The notes: generated by a model not told the origin, from the sequence alone. Counted from the first letter of the stretch, positions 35,375 through 44,605 are shown. The stretch is DNA of 64,000 nucleotides from CAWKOH01 sp963851245 (GCA_963851245.1 CAWKOH010000001.1:372001-436000), one strand, 5' to 3'. Made by a program: numbers and translations.

Positions 35375-35467
35375 CGGAGGTGGACGGGAATCGAACCCGC
35401 CGCTGTGGGATCGCCACAGCCGACCGCTTTGAAGGCGGCGGAGTCCACCAGGTGCTCGGACACCTCC
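35375..35467 (-). tRNA. selC: selenocysteine tRNA (anticodon UCA)
   Basis: About 93 bases, unusually long for a tRNA. The 5' end GGAGGUG pairs with CACCUCC near the 3' end; the anticodon loop is CUUCAAA with UCA (plus-strand tga at 35430-35432) on a GCCGC/GCGGU stem. A long variable arm, GCUGUGG with CCACAGC, is present, and the T-arm has GGGUUCGAUUCCC. Discriminator G; CCA is not encoded. UCA anticodon, long variable arm and the adjacent selA make tRNA-Sec the only good reading. It reads UGA in the selenoprotein at 20540. Confidence 0.95.
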
Positions 35468-35506
35468 GGGGGACATCCTAGAAGGCGACCGAATCAAAGG
35501 CATCGC

Positions 35507-35512
35507 TACTCT
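35507..35512 (+). promoter_or_regulatory. -10 box of leaderless-type selA promoter
   Basis: TACTCT six bases upstream of the selA GTG, in the gap after the divergent tRNA-Sec gene. No ribosome-binding site separates them. Confidence 0.4.
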
Positions 35513-35518
35513 GAACCT

Positions 35519-36783
35519 GTGGAGAGTCGCCCGCCGTCGGTTGACCGACTAGCTCGGGAGCTGGCCGGAACCGGGTTGCCTCACGCCCTTCTTGTCGAGG
35601 TGGCCCGTCAGGCCATCGCTGCGGCCGCGGAGTCGGGCCGCATCGAGTCGGTCGGTGAGTTGGCGGCCGCCGGAGCCGTCGCGGCGGCGCACCGCCTGCT
35701 CCAGCCCGTAGTCAACGCGACCGGGGTTCTTCTACACACCAACCTGGGACGGGCCCCGCTGGCGGCGAGCCATCCGGCCCGTTACTCGAATGTCGAGTTC
35801 GATCTGCTCGCCGGCACCAGGGGCGATCGGTCCGCCCACGCGGCCGGCCTGCTCGCCAAAGCCTGCGGCGCAGAAGCCGCCCTCGTCGTCAACAACGGGG
35901 CCGCCGCTATCTTCCTGGCGATCACCGCGCTGGCCGCAGGCGGAGAGGTAGTTGTCAGCCGAGGGGAGCTTGTCGAGATCGGCGGCGGCTTCCGCGTTCC
36001 TGATCTGATCACCGCCTCCGGCGCCCGCTTGATGGAGGTAGGAACAACCAACAAGACCCGGTATCGAGACTACGAGAGGGTGATCTCTCCGGACACCGCC
36101 GTGATGCTCAAGGTGCACACGTCCAACTTCCGCATTACCGGGTTCACCGAGTCCACCGGCGTCGACGAGCTGGCCGGGTCGGGGCTACCAGTGGTGGTGG
36201 ACCTCGGATCAGGGTTGCTGGATGCACGGTGCCCCTGGCTGGCCTCTGGTCCCCCTTCCTGGTTGTTGGGGAACCGGCGGTGCGCCAAACGCTGGCGGCC
36301 GGGGCCGCGCTGGTGACCTTCAGCGGCGACAAACTGTTGGGCGGTCCTCAAGCGGGCATCATCGCCGGAGCCAGGGATCTGGTCGACTCCTGCCGGCGCC
36401 ACCCCCTCGCTCGGGCGCTGCGTCCCGGTGGACTGATCCTCGAGGCCCTTCAGGACGTGGCCCTCTCATACTTGCGGCGGGACGCCGGTAAGACGATCCC
36501 GCTCTGGCAGATGGCGACCACTGGCCTCGACGAGCTCCGTCGCCGGGCCGACGCCCTCGACGCCGGGCCGGTCGTCGGCTGTATGTCGGTGGTCGGTGGC
36601 GGCACTCTTCCGGGCGTGGGGATTCCGTCCGCGGCCATCTCTGTCGAAGGCGATGTGACGGCCAAACTTCGACGCTCGTCGCCATCGGTGGTGGCCCGGG
36701 TGGAGGACGGCCGCACCATCTGTGATCTGAGGACCGTCTTCCCGGACCAGGATCCGATCCTGGCCAAGGCCCTTACCGTATGA
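35519..36783 (+). CDS. selA: L-seryl-tRNA(Sec) selenium transferase (one-base frameshift)
   Basis: PLP enzyme that converts Ser-tRNA(Sec) to Sec-tRNA(Sec) with selenophosphate. Seen: PSVDRLARELAGTGLPHALLVEVAR, VVNATGVLLHTNLGRAPL, VNNGAAAIFLAI, VDLGSGLLDARCPWLASGPPSWL, then, after a shift, GEPAVRQTLAAGAALVTFSGDKLLGGPQAGIIAG with the PLP-binding Lys codon at 36331. One base is lacking: four G at 36268-36271 where five would give WLLGEPAV. Total length is 3n+2, and the repaired product has 421 residues, the normal size. GTG with no Shine-Dalgarno, six bases after a -10 box. The end overlaps selB (ATGA). The lesion could be an error, a mutation, or, less likely, programmed. Confidence 0.9.
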
Positions 36784-38540
36784 GGGTCGTCGCCACGGCC
36801 GGCCACGTAGACCACGGGAAGACCACCCTCGTCCACGCTTTGACCGGCACCGATACTGACCGCTGGGCTGAGGAGAAAGCCCGCGGGCTCACGATCGATC
36901 TCGGTTTCGCGTCCGTCAGGCTGCCATCGGGTCAGGACGTCGGCTTCGTGGACGTGCCCGGGCACGCCCGGTTCGTCAAGAACATGCTGGCGGGTGTCGG
37001 CGCCGTCGACGCCTGCCTGTTCGTGGTGGCGGCCACCGAAGGGTGGAAGCCGCAATCGGAGGAGCACCTCCGGATCCTCGAGCTGCTCGGCGTCTCGCGA
37101 GGCCTGGTGGCGCTTACGAAGGTCGGGCTGGTCGACGACGATTGGCAGGAAATAGTCAAGCTCACCCTCCAGGAACAGCTCGCGGACAGCTTCCTCGAGG
37201 ACGCGCCGCTCGTGGCCGTGGACGTTCCGGGTGGCATCGGGCTGGACGAGCTTCGGATCGCGCTGGAGCATCTGGTCTCAGCGACGCCCGGTGCCGTCGA
37301 TCAGGGACGGCCCCGGTTATGGATCGACCGCTCATTTCCAATCCGCGGCGCCGGCACAGTGGTAACCGGCACGCTGGTGGGCGGGTCCATTTCGGTCGGC
37401 GACGAGCTGGTGGTGCAACCCGCTAATCACCGGGTTCGGGTCCGCGGTCTGCAGAGCCACTATCAAAGCTTCAGCCGGGCCGAACCGGGGCGTCGCCTGG
37501 CCGTCAACCTCACCGGGATCTCGCACCACCAGGCGGCCCGGGGCCAGGCCCTGGTGCGCCCCGGCCAGTGGCACCTGACGACGGTGTTCGACGCCGACCT
37601 GTCCGTCCTGGCCTCTATCGACCATCCCTTGTCGAGGCGGGGGGCCTACGTGGCCCACGTCGGCTCGGGCGAGTTCCCGTCCCGGGTCCAACTCATCGGC
37701 GGAATCGCTGGAATCGAGCCTGGGCAGCAGGGCCCGGTCCGGGTGCGTCTCAGCAGCAGGAGAGGCATACCGCTCCTGCCGGGTGACCGGTTCGTGCTGC
37801 GAGAGTCCGGTCGGTCTGAGACGGTCGGCGGCGGCGAGATCCTCGATGTCGAGCCGGTGCTGCCGGCCCGGCGCGCGGACCCTTCCCGCTCCGTTCGGCG
37901 CGTCGTGCGCGAGCGAGGGTGGGTGGACGCCGTCGAGCTGACCCGGCTCACGGGCGAGGCCATCAGCCCTACCGTGGACCATTGGGTGGTAGACCCGGAT
38001 CTGCTGGAATCCATCCGGGCCGAGGTAGTCGAAGCCTGTCGAGTCGCCGGCTCACAAGGTGTCGATCTGGCCAGCTTCGACGACAGGCATCGGGCCATAC
38101 TCGGCCTGGGCATCGACGGGATCACGGTCAAAGGCGGCCGGGTGCTGGCCGAGAGCGAGGCCAAGGATGAGATGAGCGATGCGGCCAGGCAGGTCCTGGC
38201 CCGGCTCGAAGCCTCTCCATGGTCGCCGCCGGCGTTCCAGTTGAGCGACAGAGGAGCATTGCGGGAGCTGGAGAGACGGGGTGCCGCCGTGGAGGTGGGC
38301 GGGGATTGGTTCGCCAACTCGGCCATTGAAGCGGCCATTGGAGTCGTCGCCGGCCTCCTCGGGCGAAAGCCCGCAGGGTTCACGGTCGCCGAAGCGCGGG
38401 ACGCCCTCGGGATCACCCGTAAGCACGCCGTCCCGCTACTGGGGCACCTCGACTCCATCGGCGTCACACGCCGGCGTGGCGATGTTCGGGTGGGTGGACC
38501 CCGCCTGCCCGCCGTGGGGACCCATGATGGCCACCGATAG
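36780..38540 (+). CDS. selB: selenocysteine-specific translation elongation factor
   Basis: 586 residues. The GTPase domain shows GHVDHGKTTL (residues 8-17), a DTDRWAEEKARGLTIDLGFA switch region and DVPGH (58-62), with TKVG in place of NKxD. Translation-factor domains 2 and 3 follow, with RSFPIRGAGTVVTGTLVGGSI. The C-terminal third contains winged helices (VSRVRG-like VRERGWVDAVELTRLTGEAI, FTVAEARDALGITRKHAVPLLGHLDSIGVTRR) that hold the SECIS hairpin. It delivers Sec-tRNA to the ribosome. Frame is intact and coupled to selA by ATGA overlap. Confidence 0.95.
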   Translation: MRVVATAGHVDHGKTTLVHALTGTDTDRWAEEKARGLTIDLGFASVRLPSGQDVGFVDVPGHARFVKNMLAGVGAVDACLFVVAATEGWKPQSEEHLRILELLGVSRGLVALTKVGLVDDDWQEIVKLTLQEQLADSFLEDAPLVAVDVPGGIGLDELRIALEHLVSATPGAVDQGRPRLWIDRSFPIRGAGTVVTGTLVGGSISVGDELVVQPANHRVRVRGLQSHYQSFSRAEPGRRLAVNLTGISHHQAARGQALVRPGQWHLTTVFDADLSVLASIDHPLSRRGAYVAHVGSGEFPSRVQLIGGIAGIEPGQQGPVRVRLSSRRGIPLLPGDRFVLRESGRSETVGGGEILDVEPVLPARRADPSRSVRRVVRERGWVDAVELTRLTGEAISPTVDHWVVDPDLLESIRAEVVEACRVAGSQGVDLASFDDRHRAILGLGIDGITVKGGRVLAESEAKDEMSDAARQVLARLEASPWSPPAFQLSDRGALRELERRGAAVEVGGDWFANSAIEAAIGVVAGLLGRKPAGFTVAEARDALGITRKHAVPLLGHLDSIGVTRRRGDVRVGGPRLPAVGTHDGHR

Positions 38541-39558
38541 GATCGTCCCCGACATGAAGCTCACCGAATGGACGTCATGTGGCGGCTGTGCCGCCAAGTG
38601 GGGTGGTGGACTGCTCGAGGGCCTGCTGAGGACAGTGGCTCTATCCACCGACCCGGCGCTGCTCGTGGGACTGGCTCCCTTCGACGATGCCGCCGTCTAT
38701 CGCTTGAGCCCGGACGTGGCCATCGTCTCGACGACGGACTTCTTCCCACCCCTTGTCGACGACCCGGCCGACTTCGGGGCCATCGCCGCCGCGAACACGT
38801 GCAGCGACGTGTTCGCCATGGGGGGCCAGGTCGCGCTCGCACTGAACATCGCCGCCTTCCCGGAGCAGATGCCTCCAGAAGCGATAGCAACCATCCTCGC
38901 CGCTGCCGCGTCGGTCGTCGCCGACGCCGGAGGCACCGTCGCCGGGGGCCACACCATTCGATCGCAGGAACCGATCTTCGGTCTCGCCGTGCAAGGGGTG
39001 GTTCACCCCGACCGCATCTGGAGCAAGACAGGAGCCCGACCGGGGGACCGGATCGTCCTGTCGAAGCCGCTCGGTACCGGCATCCTCCTGGCCGGAGGCC
39101 AGGACGCGGACAAAGCAACCGCCATCGCCGGAATGCGCACTCTCAATAGAGCGGCCGCGAACCATCTGAACGAACTGCCCGACCGCGACGGCCGGCCCAC
39201 GGTGCACGCCGTCACCGACGTCACCGGGTTCGGTTTGATCGGCCATGCGTGGGAGCTGGCCGACCGGGCCGGCGCCGCAATTCGGATCGAGGCGGGATCC
39301 CTACCTCTGTATCCAGGGGCGCGGGCCGCCGCCGAAGCCGGGACCCGGACCGGCGGCGACGCCCGCAACCGCGCCTACCTGGATGGACGCTTCAACAGTG
39401 ACGCCGATGCGGCCATCGAGGCCCTGGCCGTCGACCCCCAGACTTCAGGCGGGCTTCTGGCCGCCGTGACCCCCGAAGACGCCCGGTCGCTCGTGGCGAC
39501 CGGGTGGTGGGACATAGGCGAGGTGACAAGCGGTCCGGCCTCGGTCGAGCTCTCCTGA
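38527..39558 (+). CDS. selD: selenide, water dikinase (selenophosphate synthetase)
   Basis: 343 residues. The N-terminal TSCGGCAAKWGGG motif (Cys18, Lys24) is the catalytic Cys/Lys region; a Cys, not Sec, is encoded. Then FDDAAVYRLSPDVAIVSTTDFFPPLVDDPADFGAIAAANTCSDVFAMGG binds ATP and metal, and AGGHTIRSQEPIFGLAVQGVVHPDR, VTDVTGFGLIGHAWEL and DPQTSGGLLAAV complete the AIRS-type fold. It makes selenophosphate from selenide and ATP. ATG at 38527 overlaps the selB end by 14 bases and follows GGGGA; 38554 is another possible start. Confidence 0.92.
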   Translation: MATDRIVPDMKLTEWTSCGGCAAKWGGGLLEGLLRTVALSTDPALLVGLAPFDDAAVYRLSPDVAIVSTTDFFPPLVDDPADFGAIAAANTCSDVFAMGGQVALALNIAAFPEQMPPEAIATILAAAASVVADAGGTVAGGHTIRSQEPIFGLAVQGVVHPDRIWSKTGARPGDRIVLSKPLGTGILLAGGQDADKATAIAGMRTLNRAAANHLNELPDRDGRPTVHAVTDVTGFGLIGHAWELADRAGAAIRIEAGSLPLYPGARAAAEAGTRTGGDARNRAYLDGRFNSDADAAIEALAVDPQTSGGLLAAVTPEDARSLVATGWWDIGEVTSGPASVELS

Positions 39559-39803
39559 GAGGCGCCGGCAGGCCTCGACCATTGGGTCAGGTCAGCCGGC
39601 CGCGACGATGGCTACCGCGTCCGCCGGTACCACCAGCTTGTCGGCAATCCATGCTGATGCGGATGTCGGATGCGGCCGGCAGGCCCAAATAGTTCTCTAT
39701 CGGTCCGACGATCTCTGTTGTTGCTCCACCGACCGGTCTGAGAGGCAAGGAACGGCCCTTCCCTGGTGGGATAGCGTGACAAGCGAGAAAAAGGGGAGCA
39801 TCG

Positions 39804-40772
39804 ATGGAATCCTTTGGAGGCAAGCGGGCCGTGGTGACGGGCGGCGGCTCGGGAATGGGTCAGGAGCTGGTCGTTCAGCTGGCCACCGAGGGCTGCTCCG
39901 TGGCGACCTGCGACGTCAGCGAAGCCGGCTTGAGAGAGACGCTGGCGCGGGCGGAAGCCTCCGCCCCGAAGGGCAGCCGGATAACAACCCACATCTGCGA
40001 TGTGTCCGACGAGGCCGCGGTCCTGGCCTTCCGGGACGAGGTCATCGATGCCCACGGGAACGTAATCGAGCTCCTCTTCAACAACGCCGGTGTCGGTGGC
40101 GGAGGCAGCTTCGTTGCGGGCAGCCGCGAGGAGTGGGAGAAAACCTTCGCCGTGGACTGGTGGGGGGTCTACTACTGCTCGCGGGCTTTCATGGCCCACC
40201 TGATAGCTGCCGACGAGGCGCGTCTGGTCAACACGAGCAGCGTCAACGGGTTCTGGGCGTCCATAGGGCCCGGCGTGCCCCACACCGCCTACAGCACCGC
40301 CAAGTTTGCCGTGAAGGGTTTCTCGGAAGCGATGATCGAGGATCTCCGGGTCAACGCTCCCCACGTCAAGGTGTCGGTGGTCATGCCCGGTCATATCGGA
40401 ACGAACATCGTCGCCAACTCCCGCCGCTATCTCGGCGGGTCGGGCGGAGACTCCTTTTCCGATGAGGACCTCGAGAGTGGCCGGAAGCTGATGGCCCAGC
40501 GCGGCCTACCGGTGGACGGTTTGTCCGCGGAGCAGTTGCGGGAAGCCATGAAGATGGCAGAAGAGAGCTTCCGCACCCGTGCTCCGCTCGATGCCGCCGG
40601 TGCGGCCCGCATCATCCTCGAAGCCATCCGGGCGGGCCGATGGCGGATTCTGGTCGGGGATGACGCCCACCAGCTCGACGAGGAGGTGAGGTCCGATCCG
40701 GAAAACGCCTATGACCATGCCAAGGTGAGTCTGGCCACCCTGACCATTCGACCCGAAACCGGAACGCTCTGA
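39804..40772 (+). CDS. SDR family oxidoreductase
   Basis: 322 residues, longer than usual through a C-terminal extension after residue 250. VTGGGSGMGQELVVQLATEGCSVATCDVSEAG, LLFNNAGVGGGGSF, NTSSVNGFWAS and YSTAKFAVKGFSEAM give the fold and active site. GGGGAG precedes the ATG. The end, GRWRILVGDDAHQLDEEVRSDPENAYDH, is like those of a mycobacterial SDR subgroup. Upstream, 39559-39803 (245 bases) shows nothing recognisable. Confidence 0.84.
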   Translation: MESFGGKRAVVTGGGSGMGQELVVQLATEGCSVATCDVSEAGLRETLARAEASAPKGSRITTHICDVSDEAAVLAFRDEVIDAHGNVIELLFNNAGVGGGGSFVAGSREEWEKTFAVDWWGVYYCSRAFMAHLIAADEARLVNTSSVNGFWASIGPGVPHTAYSTAKFAVKGFSEAMIEDLRVNAPHVKVSVVMPGHIGTNIVANSRRYLGGSGGDSFSDEDLESGRKLMAQRGLPVDGLSAEQLREAMKMAEESFRTRAPLDAAGAARIILEAIRAGRWRILVGDDAHQLDEEVRSDPENAYDHAKVSLATLTIRPETGTL

Positions 40773-40794
40773 GCTCGTAGCGGGAGATCCGGGC

Positions 40795-41712
40795 ATGGCG
40801 AGTGAGGCGGTCGCTTCAACTCTGAACCAGGCCTTGCTCGGCGAAGGGTTGCGATGGGACGCCCGCCGCCAGGAGCTGCTGGGAGTGGACATCCTGGCCG
40901 GACGGGTCTACCGGGGCCACGTCGCCTCCGATGGTGAGCTGAGCGTCGTTCGCGAGTACTGGGTGCCGGGCACGGTCGGTGCCATCGTGCCCGTCGAAGG
41001 TGACGATGGCTGGGTGGTGTCAGCCGGGCGGGGGTTCGTCCTGCTGGCGCCCGACGGCTCCCTGCGACCGATCGCTCCGGTCGCCCCGGTGGGGACACGG
41101 ATGAACGACGGGGCCTGCGACCCGCAGGGCCGGTTCTGGGCGGGCACGCTCGCAGAGGACTTCCATCCCCGGGGCGGAGCCCTGTACCGCCTCGATCTGG
41201 AGGGCCGGGTGGAATTGGTGCTCAGCGACCTCACGATCTCCAACGGTTTGGGCTGGAGTCCCGACGGCGCCACCATGTATCTGGCCGACAGCGGGCCGCG
41301 GGTTGTACACGCCTTCAGGTTCGACGGCGAAGCCGGCACGCTCTCCGACGACCGGGTCCTGATAGCGCTGGCCGAAGGGGTTGGCGCCCCCGACGGACTC
41401 ACCGTCGACGCCGGCGGGGACATCTGGGTGGCGATCTATGGCGGGGGGTGTGTCCAGCGGTACTCCCCCGAGGGAGAGCTGCTGGAGGCCCTGCTAGTGC
41501 CTGCCGAACAGTGCACGTCGTGCGCCTTCGCCGGTCCGGAGCTCAACCGACTGTACGTGACCACGGCTACCGAAGGCTGGAGTGAAGAGCAGCGCCAGGC
41601 CCAGCCGGCCGCAGGGATCGTCTATCGATTCGAGACCGATGCGACCGGACGGCCGGCGAATCCTTTTCGCCCCGATGCCACCTGGTGGGCGAAGATCACC
41701 TCCGGTTCCTGA
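40795..41712 (+). CDS. SMP-30/gluconolactonase/LRE family protein
   Basis: 305 residues, intact propeller: LGEGLRWDARRQELLGVDILAG with the first Glu ligand, RMNDGACDPQGRFWAGTLAEDF, NGLGWSPDGATMYLADSGPRVVHAF and PDGLTVDAGGDIWVAIYGGGCVQRY for the further Asn and Asp. Such enzymes hydrolyse sugar-acid or other lactones with Ca or Zn. It follows the SDR after 22 bases on the same strand. Paralogous to the frameshifted gene at 25990. Confidence 0.87.
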   Translation: MASEAVASTLNQALLGEGLRWDARRQELLGVDILAGRVYRGHVASDGELSVVREYWVPGTVGAIVPVEGDDGWVVSAGRGFVLLAPDGSLRPIAPVAPVGTRMNDGACDPQGRFWAGTLAEDFHPRGGALYRLDLEGRVELVLSDLTISNGLGWSPDGATMYLADSGPRVVHAFRFDGEAGTLSDDRVLIALAEGVGAPDGLTVDAGGDIWVAIYGGGCVQRYSPEGELLEALLVPAEQCTSCAFAGPELNRLYVTTATEGWSEEQRQAQPAAGIVYRFETDATGRPANPFRPDATWWAKITSGS

Positions 41713-41719
41713 CCGCGAA

Positions 41720-42553
41720 CTACTTGATTCGGAACAATCGCCTGGCGTTGCCGCCCAGGATCAGCTCCTTGGCACCGTGATCGAGGCTTGAGGCCGCGAT
41801 TTCCTCGGCGATCGGGCTGATCCTCCGACCCAGCGGCCAGGAGTACAGATCCGTTCCGAACGCCACCCGTTCAGGCCCGAACGTGCGCGCGAAGTGCTCG
41901 ATCAGCCCCCAGCCGTCGGCCAGGCTCGTGTCGAACACCAGGTTGGGTGCAACCTCGGCGGTGAAGAAGCACTCCTTCGTACCTTCGTGCGAGCCGAAGG
42001 CGTCGAGCACCAGCATCTCGGTGTCGGGAAAGGCTCTCCCGATGGTCGCCACCTTCCACAGTGGGTTTTCCGACGTCTCGTGCACGGCGTGCAGCACCGG
42101 GGTCAGGCCCCTCTCCACGATGCGCTCGACGTACCTCCGCACCCATTGATTGTCGAGCGACACACCCTGGAAGCGGACGTGGAAGCTGATCCCGGCCAGA
42201 CCCAGATCACTGGCCACCCGGTCGATCTCGGGCAGGGAGTGCGGACCATAGGTCGGCTCTGCGACCCCGACAGCAGCGGGAAAGTGCGACGGATCCCGGT
42301 CTCGGTAAGCAGCGATGCCATCGTTGACGGCCTGCGTGTCCTTCAATCCCTGAGGCCGGTAGTAACCGTGTCCCACGATAACGACGGCCTTGTCTACGCC
42401 GCCTTCCTCCATCACCTCTAACCGCTTGGCGACCTCGTCGGCGCCGGTGCCATCGGCCGACTCGGGCTGACCCGAAAGGGGCATGCTCCCGAGAACGGCC
42501 GACGGGTCGCCGACGTGGTGGTGGACGTCTATGACCTCGAATCCGTGCAGCAT
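41720..42553 (-). CDS. amidohydrolase family protein
   Basis: 277 residues: FEVIDVHHHVGDP supplies HxH, AGISFHVRFQG, LTPVLHAVHETS and FGTDLYSWPLG the further His and Asp ligands, and the end ELILGGNARRLF is typical of Amidohydro_2. It begins two bases after the stop of the next upstream amidohydrolase, implying an operon of two. Converges on SMP-30. Confidence 0.84.
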   Translation of the reverse strand: MLHGFEVIDVHHHVGDPSAVLGSMPLSGQPESADGTGADEVAKRLEVMEEGGVDKAVVIVGHGYYRPQGLKDTQAVNDGIAAYRDRDPSHFPAAVGVAEPTYGPHSLPEIDRVASDLGLAGISFHVRFQGVSLDNQWVRRYVERIVERGLTPVLHAVHETSENPLWKVATIGRAFPDTEMLVLDAFGSHEGTKECFFTAEVAPNLVFDTSLADGWGLIEHFARTFGPERVAFGTDLYSWPLGRRISPIAEEIAASSLDHGAKELILGGNARRLFRIK

Positions 42554-42554
42554 G

Positions 42555-43751
42555 TCAGGACGTGATGCCGAAGCGCTCGAGACCGAACGCCCGGATGGCA
42601 TTCCCTCGCATCAGGGCGTAGACCTCTCCCTCGTCGAGCCCGGCCCGTTCGCACATACGGGTGGCGATCTCCTTCGTCTTCGGAAAGGTTGCTTGCGCGT
42701 GCGGATAGTCCGTCTCATAGCAGATCCGGTCCATACCGATGACGTCCCGGTTGCGAAGACCGGTGTCGTCGTCGAAGACGCAGCCGAACACCCTCCCCTT
42801 CAGGTAGCTCGACGGGGGCTCCGTTAGCGTGTTTCCGAACTCCTCCCCGTGGAACTCCTCCCACTTCTTGTCCGCCCGCTCCAGGATGTACGGCATCCAC
42901 CCCACCTGTCCCTCCGAGTAGGCCAGCTTCAGCAGGGGGAAGCGCTCCAGGGTGCCCGAGAACACGTAGTCGAGCATCGAGCCCATGGCGTTGAGCCAGT
43001 CGAGCGAAGACCCGATGATGAAGGGGGCGTCAGACGTCGTGGTTGGCATCCGCGACGACGAGCCGATGTGCATGCACACCGTCGTCCCCGTTTCCTCGCA
43101 GGCGGCAAAGAAGGGATCCCAAAACCGGTCCTGGCGGTACAGCGTGGGAAGGCCGAGCGGCTCGGGGTTCTCCGTAAACGTGACAGCGAAGCAGCCGCGG
43201 GCGGCGTTGCGGCGAACCTCGGCCGCGGCCAGGCTCGGATCCCACAATGGGACCATGCCCAGAGGGATCAGCCGTCCCCGTGCCGGCCCGGCGGTCCATT
43301 CGTCGATCATCCAGTCGTTGTACGCCTCGACGCACAGGAGCGCCAGCTGCTTGTCCTCGCGTTCGAGGAACGTCTGCCCGCAGAATCGGGGCAGCGTGTT
43401 GGGGAAGCAGATCGAGACGTCGATGTGATCCGCATACATGTCTTCGAGGCGCTCTTTCTGCTTCCACGCCCCCGGGCGCACCTCGTCGAAGGTCGTGAAG
43501 CCGAAGCTGAGGTGATCGAAGCCGACTGCGGCCGAAAGCATGAGCAGCGGCGACACCAGGTCGTCGTAGTACCACACGTCACCCCAACGGCCGTCTTCTG
43601 CTTCGACTACGCCGGAGCCTTCCCGGCGCAGTTTCTGGCGGACGATCCGGGGCCCTCGGTCGCGGTATCTCGCGGGTAGGCGCGAGGACCACAGATCTGG
43701 CGGCTCGAGCACGTGGTCGTCCACCGAGATGATGCGCGGAATGTCCAACAT
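42555..43751 (-). CDS. amidohydrolase family protein
   Basis: 398 residues: ISVDDHVLEPPDLWSSRLPARYRDRGPRIV, CVEAYNDWMIDEWTAGPARGRLIPLGMVPLWDP and RICYETDYPHAQATFPKTKEIA. It closely resembles the one at 31267 in order and motifs. It is the upstream member of a two-gene amidohydrolase pair, with a nitroreductase 32 bases downstream of its start on the same strand reading, so nitroreductase-amidohydrolase-amidohydrolase may be one transcript. Confidence 0.85.
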   Translation of the reverse strand: MLDIPRIISVDDHVLEPPDLWSSRLPARYRDRGPRIVRQKLRREGSGVVEAEDGRWGDVWYYDDLVSPLLMLSAAVGFDHLSFGFTTFDEVRPGAWKQKERLEDMYADHIDVSICFPNTLPRFCGQTFLEREDKQLALLCVEAYNDWMIDEWTAGPARGRLIPLGMVPLWDPSLAAAEVRRNAARGCFAVTFTENPEPLGLPTLYRQDRFWDPFFAACEETGTTVCMHIGSSSRMPTTTSDAPFIIGSSLDWLNAMGSMLDYVFSGTLERFPLLKLAYSEGQVGWMPYILERADKKWEEFHGEEFGNTLTEPPSSYLKGRVFGCVFDDDTGLRNRDVIGMDRICYETDYPHAQATFPKTKEIATRMCERAGLDEGEVYALMRGNAIRAFGLERFGITS

Positions 43752-43783
43752 TTCCTAATCCTCCGGCTCTTCGATCGCCGTGT

Positions 43784-44536
43784 TCACGGCCCGGTCACCT
43801 GTTCGCCTGAATACTGGTTCCAGATGATGCTGCTCTCAACCGGCTGCCGTGGCGAGGGCCGGAAGTCGCCGCCCGTCGTGTAGCCGACCGGGATCAACGC
43901 CACCTGATACCAACTGACAGGGATCCCCAGAACGCGGGCCATCGCCGGTTGGTCGGACTGGTGAGCGGTGGTGAGGGCGGATCCCAGCCCGCGGCTGCGC
44001 AGGGCAAGTTGGAAACTCCAGACCGCCGGGAGGATCGACGCGTACATCGCCGGCTCCATAGACGTCGGTGCACTGTCGGGACTGAGAAGGCGACCGTAGC
44101 GGTCGTGGGCCGCGTCCATGTCGTAGCACGGGATCACGATGGCGGGAACATCACCCATCTTGTCGGCCAGGTACAGGATTGACCTCGAAATCCTCGCACC
44201 CGCCTCATCACCCTCCTTCAACTTCGACGCGAGCATGACCGACACCGGCGGTTCGGTGCACCGGCGGTATTGCTCTCCCACCTGTTTTCGGAGAGCCGGG
44301 TCCGTCACAACCACCCAGTGCCATTCCTGGGCGTTAGAGGCGTTCGGGGCGTAGGAAGCCAGGCGTATGCACTCGACGATCTCCTCGCGTGGAACCGGCC
44401 GATCGAGGTCGAGGCGGCGCCGAACCGCCTTCGTCGTGGTCAGGAGTCGTTCGACCTGAGCCAGATCGAACGGCGGATCAGCCGGCAAAAGGCACCCCCA
44501 AAGCTCTCGGTCTCGACTGCTCGTGGACCTTCGCAT
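43784..44536 (-). CDS. nitroreductase family protein
   Basis: 250 residues: VERLLTTTKAVRRRLDLDRPVPREEIVECIRLASYAPNASNAQEWHWVVVTDP is the FMN-binding start of the nitroreductase fold, with SFQLALRSRGLGSALTT and GIPVSWYQVALIPVGYTTGGDFRP later. Reduces nitro groups, quinones or unsaturated rings with NAD(P)H. The ATG is tentative, as the family signature begins about 25 residues in. Upstream lies a 315-base structured region. Confidence 0.78.
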   Translation of the reverse strand: MRRSTSSRDRELWGCLLPADPPFDLAQVERLLTTTKAVRRRLDLDRPVPREEIVECIRLASYAPNASNAQEWHWVVVTDPALRKQVGEQYRRCTEPPVSVMLASKLKEGDEAGARISRSILYLADKMGDVPAIVIPCYDMDAAHDRYGRLLSPDSAPTSMEPAMYASILPAVWSFQLALRSRGLGSALTTAHQSDQPAMARVLGIPVSWYQVALIPVGYTTGGDFRPSPRQPVESSIIWNQYSGEQVTGP

Positions 44537-44605
44537 GTTAGTTTCGGGGCGGGGAGGCCGAAACCCGCCACCAAGGGGGCGGCCTGGGCGCACCCGCTCC
44601 TTTCG

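Noticed and set aside
36251..36271. Programmed -1 frameshift in selA as the leading explanation
   Set aside because: CCC CCT is a poor slip site, no strong downstream stem was seen, and similar one-base shifts occur in unrelated genes nearby.
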